Assembly: GCA_963555705.1 (NCBI GenBank)
Contig: OY743187.1
Coordinates: forward strand, 10,492,133-10,556,132
DNA length: 64,000 nucleotides
DNA from: Ligustrum vulgare
Taxonomy: Eukaryota; Streptophyta; Magnoliopsida; Lamiales; Oleaceae
Direction: 5' to 3'
Of the stretch, positions 42,593 to 54,955 are shown piece by piece. The notes below the pieces were generated by a model. That model had not been told where the DNA came from. It saw only the letters and a list, made by a program, of their open reading frames with translations, and ran no database searches. The position numbers and the translations under genes were made by a program. The number at the start of each line of letters is the position of its first letter. Positions within the stretch are counted from its first letter, which is position 1.

Positions 42593-45395
42593 TATAATAA
42601 TAAAGTTTCCAAATAAAACACCACACAATTTTCTGTCATTTTTATACTTGCCTAAAATGAAAATTCATGATTTATAGAGATTAAAAAAAAATTGTGAAAT
42701 TTGACATGCTAAAGAAAAATTCAAAATTTGCTCAACACAAAACTCAAAATTAACCATGAACTATCCAAAGTCCAAACATATTTTAAGCATCTTACATCAT
42801 CATCTATTTCTTATCAACTAACGAAAGAAAAGTAAAAAGAACGAATGAATGATATATATTGAAAATGAAAGAGAATCGAAAATATTAAATGATATATTGT
42901 CATGTAATATCTATTCCAACACAAAGAACGTGACCTAAAATAAATATTGTTAAGCATTTATTCCTATAAATTGAATAACCAATATTTTATTTTTTTTTAT
43001 TTCAAATTTCGAATTCAGGTAAAATAATGAATTTTTATTTTAATAAAGTTTCATAAGTAATAAAAAAATGAATTCAAAATTTAAAATAAAATAATGAGTC
43101 TATGAATTATTGCCATCATTTGGTAAATTGTTTTATTGATAAAATGAGTAGTTAAAAATGATTACTTTACAATAACAATAATAATAATAAGTTAAAAATA
43201 ATGTTGATCAAGAAAAGACCGAATATATCTCTACCAAATATTCGCTCAATGTTTCGAATCAATGAAGGAAACTACAATAAAATTATATTGCTAATTCAGA
43301 TTAAATCGATAAATGGTTAGAATAATATTATCAATTATTTTAAATTGAGATATCACTACGTACTATTAACGAAAATTATTTTAACATTTCTTCAAATAGC
43401 TTTTTAACCACGTGTACTTTTTGTAACACATTTTATTCTCATTGTTTATTTTTCCATAAAAAATCTTTTATAACCACACATTTCTTGATAAACGTCTATT
43501 TGATAATTCGTTTAAAAAATTTATTTATAAATAGCGACGTGATAATATTTCATTAGTCTATTTTTAAATACCGATATAGGTGAACAAAGAATTGCTTCTG
43601 TCAAGAATTGGGCATTTTATTTTATTTTATTTTTTTAAATTGTCGAAAGATGTGTACCACGTGGACGGGTATAAACGAAACCCATAAAAAATACGATAAA
43701 AACTATACTCTATGTCATAGTTAACATTTGTAATTTTAATTAACAACACGTTTCACAATCACACCACTTTTAAATTACACATTTCATTTATTTTTATAAA
43801 ATATATATGTCAAATAGTGGTGAAATTTTAAATTTTGTTTCGTACATCGCACGAGTGCGAATTCTAGTTGTTTAAAATTATAGGAATTTATTTAGGCCTT
43901 ATTATATGATGGTACCACATTTACGAGTCTTAAATTAGGGCTCCACTTGTACTGAAGAAATTGAAATACATTGGTCATATTATTTTTACATTCCTCAATC
44001 AAATTTTAATTATGTGAGCTTTCGGTAAACTTTGTTTATAATAGGTACCGATTTCAAATTATTTTTTTAACCACACAAATTTTCTATCTCCAATTTTTAA
44101 TCACAAATTTTCCTCGAAAATACAAATAATATTAATCATTACATGTTATAATTATACTCAAACCCAGGCTATGTCTCAAGATTTTAGGGGAAGACTACAA
44201 ATTCAATAGAAAGTAGATATAAGCGAGATTTGTGCAGGAAAATCAAAGAATTTTGATGTATTTTGAGGAATTTGTGGTGATTTTATGGAGGTTTTGAAGA
44301 GAAGCTAATTTTTTGCATACAGACATCCGTGTTCTTTTTTGGTACGTAGGGGAAAAAGATATCCCTACGATCAGTGATTATATCTCAAGATTCTACAATA
44401 TTCCTACCAACATCACGTCACTACCATCGTGCCGCCACCTTCATTTTTTCTGTGGCAAGACTCCGACAACCTACTCATGATATGTGTGTTATTGGAAGGA
44501 GTCATTTGAGCTTTCATCAATTTTATTACGTGTTTAACAAAATGTATGATGAAAAATATCATAAAAGTTGAAAGTGTCGAGATGTGATACTAAAATTTCG
44601 TCGTAAGTATCACAAAACTTTGAAAAGCAACAGGTTTTGATACCAAGATTTTAAAAAGTATCTTAATTATCATATTGTGATACTTCAAAAGCATTATAAG
44701 TATTATACTATAATACTTGTTTTGAAGAACGTAAATTTCAGTAATAAAGAATTTGAAGTATTAATCAATGATTCTTTGAAAGAATGTAAATTTTAATTAT
44801 AATACCAAAAGTTGGATATTTGTTCAAATGCCCCCAATATATAACTTGTTTTGACCTCTCTATATTCAATTGTCAACAGATATGCACTACTCACTCATTC
44901 ACGTGTATGTTACATGCATACTTGAATACACACATCAGGTAAATAACTCATATGCTTTCGTTAGCACTCCGACTCTCAAGTCAATAGTGTGGGAGAAACA
45001 CGAAAAAAAAAAGTGCGGGAGTCTTGCTTTATATTTGTAGAACGAGAACTACCAAATTTCTTTACTTGAGACAAAAACAAAGTACGAGTATTCATAGTCA
45101 AAGAATAATCTCGCAAAGTGTGTGCATTCTCAAATTCGCAGGGCGTTCAAGTGACGCGATCCCAATCGGGGAATCTCGAAAAATACGCGGAACAACACAA
45201 TTAAAAACCTAGGAAAGATCTAAGACAGATTAAACACGAAAATAAACAAGAACACAAGGAAATAAATAACGGAATTAAAGATAGATCGACGATAAAACAT
45301 TGACCCGACAATCACGAAGCAATTAATGACGATGCGGATTGAAGAATCAAGATTGGTGAACGCCACAAGGGTTGTCAACTCCTTGATAAGTTCGT
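42593..45395. other. Intergenic, AT-rich with dispersed repeats
   Basis: No supported gene. It contains copies of the dispersed 'ttaaccacaca' repeat near 43380-43510, 43735-43800 and 44035-44125. Around 44570-44810 several GATACT/AGTATC words form loose inverted repeats. Short open frames lack family signatures. Confidence 0.4.
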
Positions 45396-45399
45396 TGGG

Positions 45400-46108
45400 T
45401 GAATGTCACAAAGATCGGATCTTTGATAAGTTCAAGAAAAATGAATAACTCAACCTTCAATTTAGAGAATCCTCTCTCAAACAATGTTAATAATCTCAAA
45501 ATTGTACTGTCTTTTTCAATAATGAAAATGAATATAAATAAGAAAAATAACCTAGCCGCTAATTGGGCTCAAAACGTAATCCTAATTAGACTAAAATACT
45601 AAAATAGAAAAATAAATTAAAAACCAAAAAGGAAACAAAATAATTAAAATTCTCGCAAAATTTGACTCGCTCCCCAGTTACGGCCGTGAAGGATCCAGTT
45701 ACGGTCGTAAATGCCTCTCGGGTCCAAAACTGCTTCAATAGTTACGATCGTGACGAAATTGATTACAACCGTGAAATGTCCTCGGCTTAGATGTTACTGC
45801 CGTAACTTCCAGACTTACGGCCGTAAGTATTGTTCTGCTGATATTCTTTCTTTTTCCCCCGAGAATTGGTTACGGCCGTGATAATAACTTTTACGACCGT
45901 GATTATATGAGTTACGGCCGTGAATGACCTTCATTACGGCGGTAATGATTTTTCTGCACAAGAAACTTCGATCGCTCGACTGGCTTGATCCTTTCTTCCT
46001 CCCGGCTCGACCCCAACACGGAACTTGCTCCGTTTTCCACGTAGATCACAGTCATACTGCCGATGTCTCGACTTCACCTTTCGATGCCCGATCCGGATCG
46101 TATCATCA
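45400..46108. repeat. Gypsy-LTR relative (possible solo LTR) with TTACGGCCGTRA array
   Basis: The stretch follows the layout of the gypsy LTRs at 37.3-38.0 and 39.9-40.6 kb: a CCTAGCCGCTAATTGGRCTC-like word near 45550, an A-rich run, then about ten TTACGGCCGTRA-type boxes (45678-45952), and an end GGATCGTATCA near 46105. No second LTR or internal region was found, so it may be a solo LTR. Its left boundary and target duplication could not be fixed. Confidence 0.6.
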
Positions 46109-46260
46109 AATTTTAGAATAGGTAATTTGTGGTTACTAACTTTCTATTAAGAATGGAATTAGAATGTAAAGATCACAGAATCTTGTGCATAATTCTTTAA
46201 AATGACAGATTGTACCTAGCAATAAGGATAACCAAAGATATCTGGACTTGAGATGGAAAA

Positions 46261-47258
46261 ATTTATCTAGTCTAGTAATATGAGCAATAAAGGAATCCAT
46301 CTCCTTCCGAGTAGCACCAACTTCCGTCACCGACTGCATCTCCTAATTCTGCTGCCCTTTTTCGAGTCTCTTTCCCTTCTGCTGAATCCATCAATCTTCT
46401 TACAGCTTTCTCTACCATAGCCGATGACACCAATTCTTCTCTACGCGTCCAATCTTGTACTTACAGGCCGATTTTCAGTACTTTTGTTCTTAGTAACGCA
46501 TTTCTAGGCTGGTCAGAATGTGTAGGCCAAGCTGCTATTGGAACTCCCATGCTTATGGTCTCGGTACATGAATTCCATCCGCAATGACTCATGAAACTTT
46601 AACCACCGGTCGAAGTGTGCTGTAGCTTAGTAGCTGTGCCCCAGAATTTCCATTTGGGGTGCCCAGTCTCTAAGAACAAGTCCTCTTCCTTCCACTCTCT
46701 TCAAAGATCTCTCCTTTATCAGCATCTTTCAATACCCATATGAATTTTTGTTCACTCTGTTCCAATCCCAGCGCGAGCTCCTTGTTTTGTTCAATAGATA
46801 ACGAAGAAGTTGAACTGAATGAAACGAATATCACTGAATTCAGAGTTTGTTTGTCGAGTCGGAGTCACTCAAAGCAATTTTTATGGCTGTGCCTGTCTAA
46901 GTCCCCTTTTTCAGGTGTCGCCACTAGATTAAGTGGTCCGATAGCCCAGAATTTGACCTTTCCTGTCACCTTTTCTTTTTCGAGCAAATCAAGATACAAT
47001 CCCTCTATTAATCTGTTTGAATTATAAAGATCTCCGGAACAGATTTTATTTGCCTTTAGTTGCAATTCTGTAAATTTTGACACCTTCCCAATGGAACGAC
47101 CTCTTTTAAAATTTCTGCTGCTTCAGTACTTGCAGAAGATTTTCTAGTTACTTCCCAGTAAATCGCGTACATACAGAGAGCCGAAAGAATATTAAAAGAA
47201 TAGGTCTCGGCATTTGTTATTGTCTTATGGAATGTATGTCCTGAACAACATAAGTTTG
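46261..47258 (-). pseudogene. UGT copy 3 pseudogene, 3' part
   Basis: The C-terminal two thirds of a UGT very similar to copy 4, including similarity past the stop into the 3' flank. GATRKEMDSFIAHITR is followed by a small CTAG duplication that removes the stop codon. The PSPG region (about 46560-46680) has a short duplicated insertion, and several frameshifts occur. KICSGDLYNSNRLIEGLYLD is well preserved (46980-47040). It stops at GTTTG (47254-47258), where Copia element C begins. About 50 bp equivalent to residues ATTARR...MMAS of copy 4 are missing near the insertion point. Confidence 0.9.
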
Positions 47259-48201
47259 TGTTGGAAAATATATTGGTGGCAATTGATTTTCACTTGTGTG
47301 AATGTGAAATTGATTCCACATTGATTGAAAGTTGGAATTTGAAAAGGAGCCTTAAAAGGGATTACAATCCCACATTAGTTGAAAATGGAAAAGTGGGAAT
47401 AAGTGGAAGCTATAAATAATAGTTTCATCCCACATTGGAAAATGGAAAAATGTGGAAATATTGGGAATGCTTAAATGTTATCCCACATAGGATAAAAATA
47501 AGGTTGTGGATCAATTTATATATGATTAACAATTTGTAAGGTGTAACCATTTGTTGCATAGAGAATCCTCCATGGCCTACGCGCCCGCGGGGGGGGGGGG
47601 GTGCAAATCTTGGACCGACTTGGCCTTCGAGCCTTGAACTAGTGTGCGGGCGCGACCTGCGTACACGAATGTCGAACCGAACGAGTTAAAAATTGGCCAC
47701 GTTTTGGAATTTTCTTTTACAGTTTCCATTAAAAAATAACCTGAAAATTTATTTTGCAACTCCAAAACGTCTGAATTCAAATGGAGTGTAAAGACAGGGT
47801 TTGTAACTCCAAAAAACGTCTGAATTCAAATGGAGGAATTATGACAACATTAAGAGGCAAAGGCTCCTCCTTGCCTATATATATTGAGCCAATTCCTCAA
47901 ATTCAAGGATACCAAAAACTCGAAAATCTCTCTGTTCAAGCACATTTTCCGTTCGACTGCCCACCTGCAGTTCCGGCCGCTATATCCTGGGAAGCAAGCG
48001 TACTTCAGTGAGAGGGCGAATATTGCTTTAAGGACACTGTGTTGAACACAGGCCCCGGCTCCAGCCTTCATTTTATTTCCTGCTCCACCACCTTTTGTTT
48101 ATTGCTTATTGTAAATTTTATTTTACTTAGTAAACTGCTTTACTTACCATCTGCAAATTATTTGTTTTACTTAGTGAACTGTTTAACAAGTTTATCTTAC
48201 A
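47259..48201 (+). repeat. 5' LTR of Copia element C
   Basis: 943 bp. It includes a run of G near 47589-47600 and a TATATATA box near 47876. The downstream CACTGTGTTGAACACAGGCC block is shared with the 3' LTR. Confidence 0.93.
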
Positions 48202-48322
48202 AACTTAAAGCAATATTTTTTTTTTTTTGTTAAACAGTTTACAAAAACGTTTTCAAAAGCAGATTTCTTAAGGCCAATTGATTTATATCGTTTGATACTA
48301 ATATTCTGATTGTGTTTCAGAA

Positions 48323-51300
48323 ATGGAAAATACACCTACCAATAATGTTGTGACATCCGGAAATGAAGCAGTTCCTCCAATGGCTATGCCAACTTCTGAG
48401 GTGGCTCAAGTAGCAGCTCCCGTAACACAGGCTGTGGTTAATGTGCCAAGTCTAGCTGCTGGCCCGAGTGGAACTAAGACTATGGCTCACATGCCAAGTC
48501 TGGCTACTGGTCCAACTGTGACAGTCCCGGTTAACCATGGGGAAAAGCCTGAGAAATTCAATGGGCTGAATTTCAAAAGGTGGCAGCAAAAGATGTTATT
48601 CTACCTGACCACCTTGAATCTTGTGAGGTTCTTGACTGAAAATGCTCCAGTGCTCCAAGAGGGTGAAGGAGACATTCAAGCAGTTAGTGCAGCTGATGCT
48701 TGGAAGCACTCGGATTTCCTTTGCCGGAATTATGTGATGAACGGTTTGGCTGATTCACTATATAATGTATACTGCACAATAAAAACGCCTAAGGAATTAT
48801 GGGAGTCTTTGGACAAAAAGTATAAAACCGAGGATGCCGGAGCCAAGAAGTTTCTTGTTGGTCGCTTTTTAGAATACAAAATGGTGGACTCCAAACCTGT
48901 AATCAGTCAAGTACAAGAACTTCAAGTGATATTGCATGAAATTTATTCCGAGGGCTCGGAATGGTTGTGAGCGAGTCCTTCCAAGTGGCTTGTATAATTG
49001 AAAAACTACCACCTGCATGGAAGGATTTTAAAAACTACCTAAAGCATAAGCGAAAGGAAATGAATGTTGAGGAACTAATTGTTAGACTTCGAATAGAAGA
49101 AGACAACAAAAGTTCTGAAAGAGGGATCAATCCGGTTGTGGCTAAAGCAAATGTTGTGGAGCATGGACAAAGCTCCAAACCTAACAAAACCAAGTCTGGG
49201 CCATCTAGTAGCAAAGGGCTCAAGTTGGGGCCCAAGGGCGGAATTTCTAAAAAGAAGTTTCAAGGAAAATGCTTCAATTGTGACAAAATTGGTCACAAGT
49301 CTACGGAGTGTCGTTTGCCGAAGAAGAAGAAAGAAGCAAACATGGTTGAAGATGCATCTGACATCAACCTTGCAGCTGTCATTTCTGAAGTGAACCTGGT
49401 GGGTTCAAATCCGAGAGAATGGTGGATAGACACCGGTGCCACCCGACATGTTTGCTTCGACAAGGAGTTGTTTAGTGGTTTTGAAGCAGCGGATGGGGAG
49501 AAGCTGTACATGGGAAATTCAGCGACTTCTGAAATCAAGGGCCATGGAAAGGTGGTTCTAAAGATGACGTCTGGGAAAGAGCTGACTCTAAACAACGTGC
49601 TCTATGTGCCGGAGATTCGTAAGAATTTGGTATCCGGCTCACTGTTGAACAAACATGGCTTCCGCAGGGTGTTTGAGTCAGACAAGGTTATTTTGTCTAA
49701 GTCTGGAATGTTTGTAGGAAATGGTTATGTTAGTGATGGTCTTTTTAAGCTTAATGTAATGGCTATTAAGTCAAAAATGAATAACTCTTCCGTTTACTTG
49801 CTTGAGTCTTCCAATTTGTGGCATGGTAGACTAGGACATGTTAATTACGACACTTTGCGTAGACTAATTAACTTGAATTGCATACCTACATTCCAAATTG
49901 ATAATAAACATAAGTGTGAAACTTGTGTTGAGGCAAAATTGACAAGGTCATCATTTCAATCCGTTGAAAGAAAAACTAAACCGCTTAATTTAATTCACAC
50001 CGATGTATGTGATTTAAAATCTATACAAACAAGGGGAGGCAACAAATATTTTATTACTTTTATTGACGATAGCACAAAATATTATTTTGTGTATTTGCTT
50101 AAAAGTAAAGATGAAGCGATAGAGAAATTTGTTCTCTATAAAAATGAAATTGAAAATCAACTCAACAAGAAGATCAAAGTGTTGAGAAGTGATAGAGGTG
50201 GTGAATATGAATCACCATTTGCTGAATTCTGTGCACAACATGGAATTAAACATGAAATAACAGCACCTTATTCACCTCAACAAAATGGTGTTGCTGAACG
50301 GAAAAATAGAACATTGAAAGAAATGATGAATGCAATGTTGTTGAGTTCTGGGTTACCTCAAAACATGTGGGGAGAAGCTGTGTTATCAGCTAATTACCTT
50401 TTAAATAAGGTGCCCCGAAAGAAAGAAGATAAGAGCCCCTACGAGTTATTGAAAGGAAGAAAGCCTTCCTACAAATATTTACGAGTGTGGGGGTGTCTTG
50501 CCAAAGTGGCTGTACCTGCACCAAAAAAGGTGAAAATAGGACCAAAAACTGTTGATTGCATATTTATCGGATATGCACATAACAGTAGTGCCTATCGGTT
50601 TCTTGTGTTTGATTCTAAAATTTCTGATATACACAAAAACACGATAATGGAATCGAGAAATGCGACATTCTTTGAACATGTATTTCCATATAAGTCCAAT
50701 GAAGAAGCTGAAGCAAGCTCTTCTAAACGGACATATGAGACTATGATTGAGAATAGTCAAGACCAAGAAGTTGAGGTTGAACCAAGACGTAGCAAACGAG
50801 AAAGGATAGAAAAGTCTTATGGTCCTGATTTTCTGACATATATGCTAGAAACTGAACCTCAAAGCTTCAAAGAAGCAGTAAACTCTTCTGAAGGACCTCA
50901 ATGGAAAGAGGCAATTAAAAGTGAAATAGATTCCATTCTGCAAAACCATACATGGGAGCTGGTTGATCTTTCCCCGGGAAGCAAACCACTAGGCTACAAA
51001 TGGATTTTCAAAAGGAAAATGAAAGCAGATGGAACTATTGATAAGTATAAGGCAAGACTTGTAATTAAAGGTTATAGGCAACGAGAAGGCCTTGACTACT
51101 TTGACACTTATTCTCCGGTAACGAGAATAACTTCCATTTGATTGATATTAGCGATTGCATCTTTGTATAATCTCGAAGTACATCAAATGGATGTCAAAAC
51201 TGCTTTTCTAAATGGAGATTTAGAAGAAGAAATTTACATGGAACAACCCGAGGGGTTTTCTGCACCAGGACAAGAAAACAAGGTGTGTAAATTGGTAAAG

Positions 51301-52396
51301 TCATTATACGGCTTGAAACAAGCACCAAAACAATGGCATGAAAATTTTGACAAAGCAATGATGGAAAGTGGATTTAAAATCAATGAATGTGACAAATGCG
51401 TTTACATCAAAGACACAAAAAATGGTTGTCATTTTATGTCTTTATGTTAACGACATGCTCATCGTTGGCAGCAACGATAAGATGATTAAATCTACTAAAA
51501 ATATGTTGAATTCAAGATTCGACATGAAGGATATGGGTTTAGCTGATGTGATTCTTGGAGTTAAAATTTCAAGAACATCAGATGGACTTGTTCTAAGTCA
51601 GTCACATTATGTGGACAAGATTTTGGAAAAATTCAATAATGATGATACTGGCGTAGCAAGAACACCAATAGATACAAGTCAACGTCTATCGAAAAATAGA
51701 GGCGATGGTATTTTTCAAGTAGAGTACTCTAGAATAATCGGAAGTCTTATGTACCTAATGAGTTGTACAAGACCAGATATAGCTTACGCAGTTAGCAAGC
51801 TGAGTAGATATACTAGTAATTCAGGGTCTGACCACTGGAAAGGAATAGTAAGAGTACTAAGATACTTGAGATATACTCGTGATTTTGGACTGCACTATAC
51901 CAGATATCCTGCAGTTATTGAAGGATATACTGATGCTAATTGGATATCTGATATTTAAGACTCAAAGTCTACAAGTGGATTCGTGTTCACACTAGGAGGT
52001 GCAGCTATATCATGGAAATCTTCTAAACAAACAGTTATTGCGAGATCTACCATGGAATCTGAGTTTATAACTCTAGATAAATGTGGTGAAGAGGCTGAAT
52101 GGCTACGCAATTTCTTAGAGGATATTCCAAGATGGTCAAAACCTGTGCCAGCAATTTGCATACATTGTGATAGTCAATCTGCGATTGGAAGGACACAAAG
52201 CAACATGTACAATGGTAAGTCTAGACACATACGTCGTAGACATAATACCATAAGACAGTTACTCTCAACTGGAGTTATCTCGATTGACTATGTAAAGTCA
52301 AAAGATAACATTGCGGATCCACTAACCAAAGGGTTAAATAGAGAGTTAGTTGCAAAGTCATCAAGAGGAATGGGACTTAAGCCTCTAAAAGAATAA
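48323..52396 (+). pseudogene. Copia gag-pol of element C, nearly intact
   Basis: Gag starts at 48323. A frameshift near 48960 separates it from the rest, apparently through five extra bases before the codon for the MVVSES segment. The zinc knuckle [14 protein letters not shown] (about 49270) and the protease motif [12 protein letters not shown] (about 49420) follow. Next come the GAG-pre-integrase segment [14 protein letters not shown], integrase ([42 protein letters not shown]) and reverse transcriptase ([33 protein letters not shown]). Lesions are a TGA at 51139-51141, a frameshift near 51420, a TAA at 51956-51958, and the catalytic YVDD changed to YVND. RNase H ends at 52396. It is most like the TNT1-94 (Tork) lineage. 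Confidence 0.92.
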
Positions 52397-52958
52397 GTTA
52401 TTGTAATGGAAACTCAACCTAGCTAACTGGAGATCCCAAGATCTAGGTTCAATGAGAAAACCTAATTACAAATACTTAATAGGATCACTATGGGGATTAT
52501 CTCCTGTCCATTCCTGTAATAACAGTGATGCCCGTGGGGAGAGGATAAGCAATAAGCTTTTAATGATTCTTATGCATCGGAAATCCAAGCGGAGTAATGC
52601 GAGTTACTCTTGATTAAGAAATCACCTATGTGAGAGAGAAGTGGGGCCGCTTCGAAGGGAATTATGAGGCTAATTCTTAACAACTCTCACTGAACCAGGC
52701 ATATGTTCATGGCCACAAACGAACATACCCATGAGAACTAAAATGTGTTAGGAAGAATCCTGTGTGAAGTACATCATCGTTTACACAGAAGGCAGAACAG
52801 TTCAAAGACATCGTGTCTACTGATCAGCTAGTAAAGTAAATGTATTTTCACAAGGGAAGGTTCAAAGGAAACCCCTACCTATCCTATGCAGGATTCAACT
52901 GTGGAACTTTATCACCAAGTATTCCGTGTCTCTATCAATTTCCATTCATGTGGGGGAT

Positions 52959-53952
52959 TGTTGGAAAATATATTGGTGGCAATTGATTTTCACTTGTGTG
53001 AATGTGAAATTGATCCCACATTGATTGAAAGTTGGGATTTGAAAAGGAGCCTTAAAAGGGATTACAATCCCACATTGGTTGAAAATGGAAAAGTGGGAAT
53101 AAGTGGAAGCTATAAATAATAGTTTCATCCCACATTGGAAAATGGAAAAATGTGAAAATATTGGGAATGCTTAAATGTTATCCCACATAGGATAAAAATA
53201 AGTTTGTGGATCAATTTATATATGGTTAACAATTTGTAAGGTGTAACCATTTGTTGCATAGAGAATCCTCCATGGCCTACGCGCCCGCGGGGGGGGGGGG
53301 GGGGGTGCAAATCTTGGACCGACTTGGCCTTCGAGCCTTGAACTAGTGTGCGGGCGCGACCTGCGTACACGAATGTCGGACCGAACGAGTTAAAAATTGG
53401 CCACAAAGTGCAAGCCACGTTTTGGAATTTTCTTTTACAGTTTCCATTAAAAAATAACCTGAAAATCTATTTTGCAACTCCAAAACGTCTGAATTCAAAT
53501 GGAGTGTAAAGACAGGGTTTGTAACTCCAAAAAACGTCTGAATTCAAATGGAGGAATTATGACAGCATTAAGAGGCAAAGGCTCCTCCTTGCCTATATAT
53601 ATTGAGCCAATTCCTCAAATTCAAGGATACCAAAAACTTGAAAATCTCTCTGCATTTTATGTCTAGCTTCCTGCCTTCCTTCTTCCAGTCTTGGTGATTC
53701 TGTTCAAGCACATTTTCCGTTCGACTGCCCACCTGTAGTTCCGGCCGCTGTATCCTGGGAAGCAAGCGTACTTCGGTGAGAGGGCGAATATTGCTTTAAG
53801 GACACTGTGTTGAACACAGGCCCCGACTCCAACCTTCATTTTATTTCCTGCTCCACCACCTTTTGTTTATTGCTTATTGTAAATTTTATTTTACTTACCA
53901 TCTGCAAATTATTTGTTTTACTTAGTGAACTGTTTAACAAGTTTATCTTACA
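52959..53952 (+). repeat. 3' LTR of Copia element C
   Basis: 994 bp, preceded by a polypurine tract ending GGGGGAT, and followed by the GTTTG duplication and the N-terminal part of UGT copy 3. Minus-strand open frames inside the LTR are shadows. Confidence 0.93.
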
Positions 53953-54327
53953 GTTTGTTGACGAATGCGTAAACAGGCTCGTGAAGATGCATTGACGTGT
54001 GAAATACCGGAATTATTTGTGAGGGAAATTTAGAGGTGGCATTAGGGTCAGGGGGCGGGTTGTCAAATGGAGGTGTTGGAAAATCATGGATATGAATATT
54101 GGTGGTGGCCGAAAGGTCCCAGCCCTGGCTCTAACCTTTGCTTGGCGGTTGTGCAGGGTGGTTCCGACGAAATGGACAGGAATGTTGTAGGAGGAGACTA
54201 GGCGGGAGATGTGAAGGAGTTGGTTGAGATGGCTTTGTGCCGGGAGAGGCACCATGACCACTGCAATTTGAGCCACTTCCATACCTTTTTCTTGGCTATG
54301 GTTTTCTATAGCATGATGACCGGCCAT
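53953..54327 (-). pseudogene. UGT copy 3 pseudogene, 5' part
   Basis: The N-terminal part begins at an intact ATG (54325-54327). It shows the same N-terminus as copy 4 (a HHAIENHSQE extension, then VAQIAVVMVPLPAQSHLNQ). The motif that is GHLNQ in active copies reads SHLNQ here, and the catalytic His is kept. A frameshift follows near 54125 in the KVRxRxW segment. It ends at GTTTG (53953-53957), where Copia element C was inserted. Confidence 0.88.
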
Positions 54328-54946
54328 TTTATCGGCTTGATATGATCAAACAGTGTCTTTTGATGATATTTGATCCCATCAATTTTTGAAAAAAATTGAG
54401 TTTTTGAAAAATATGGGGGTGTAGATTGAGCTGAGAAGTCAAAAATTGTAGGTCAAAAGTAAGATTAGTAATGTATATCGAGTACTGTAGAAAAATGAAA
54501 TTAAAAAATGGGAACCAAACAGGGGCATATGTGCTCTGGCCTCTTTGCTTGCCGTCCTTTGTCCCTTTAATTCTTATTAGCCCCAGTTTACAAAGGGATT
54601 TCGAAAGATCAATAATTCCGACCATTGATAAAAAGTTTTCGCTCATCGTTTTTACTTTTCAAAATAATGGTCTAACGAAAGGTTGTAAAAAAAATAAATA
54701 AATAAATTGCATTATAAAAAAAATTGTTGTAATGTCCCGAATATTCTTCATTTTATTATATTCAATTATTCATATTTAACGTAACTCACTTGAAAATCCA
54801 ATAGAAATTGAAAATTAAGTGACTTTAATTGATATTATAACATCTTAAATGTGGGAAAAAGATTCATTCATATTTGATATGACACATTAACGAATATCGT
54901 TTAGAAGGAATCAGGGCATAAACAAGGAACGTGGTTCTTATCTCCA
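54328..54946. other. Intergenic, upstream of UGT copy 3
   Basis: The first 40 bp resemble the upstream region of UGT copy 4 (TGATCATATCAA and the TCAAAAGACA-like word), marking the old promoter. Beyond about 54390 there is no shared sequence and no supported gene. Confidence 0.45.
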
Positions 54947-54955
54947 TTTCAAAGT

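Larger units (their letters stand above)
47259..53952 (+). mobile_element. Ty1/copia retrotransposon C (TNT1-94-like), inserted in UGT copy 3
   Basis: LTRs of 943 and 994 bp (47259-48201 and 52959-53952) begin TGTTGGAAAATA and end TTATCTTACA. A perfect 5-bp duplication, GTTTG, lies at 47254-47258 and 53953-53957. The polypurine tract TGTGGGGGAT directly precedes the 3' LTR. No initiator-Met primer site follows the 5' LTR, which is unusual. The element runs opposite to the UGT pseudogene it split. The internal gag-pol is nearly full length with only a few lesions. The LTRs differ mainly by indels, such as a 50-bp block near 53650 in the 3' LTR and extra sequence near 48125 in the 5' LTR. Confidence 0.95.

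Noticed and set aside
47577..48233. Open frames in the 5' LTR of Copia element C
   Set aside because: The same frames recur in the 3' LTR and change with LTR indels; they are LTR sequence, not genes.
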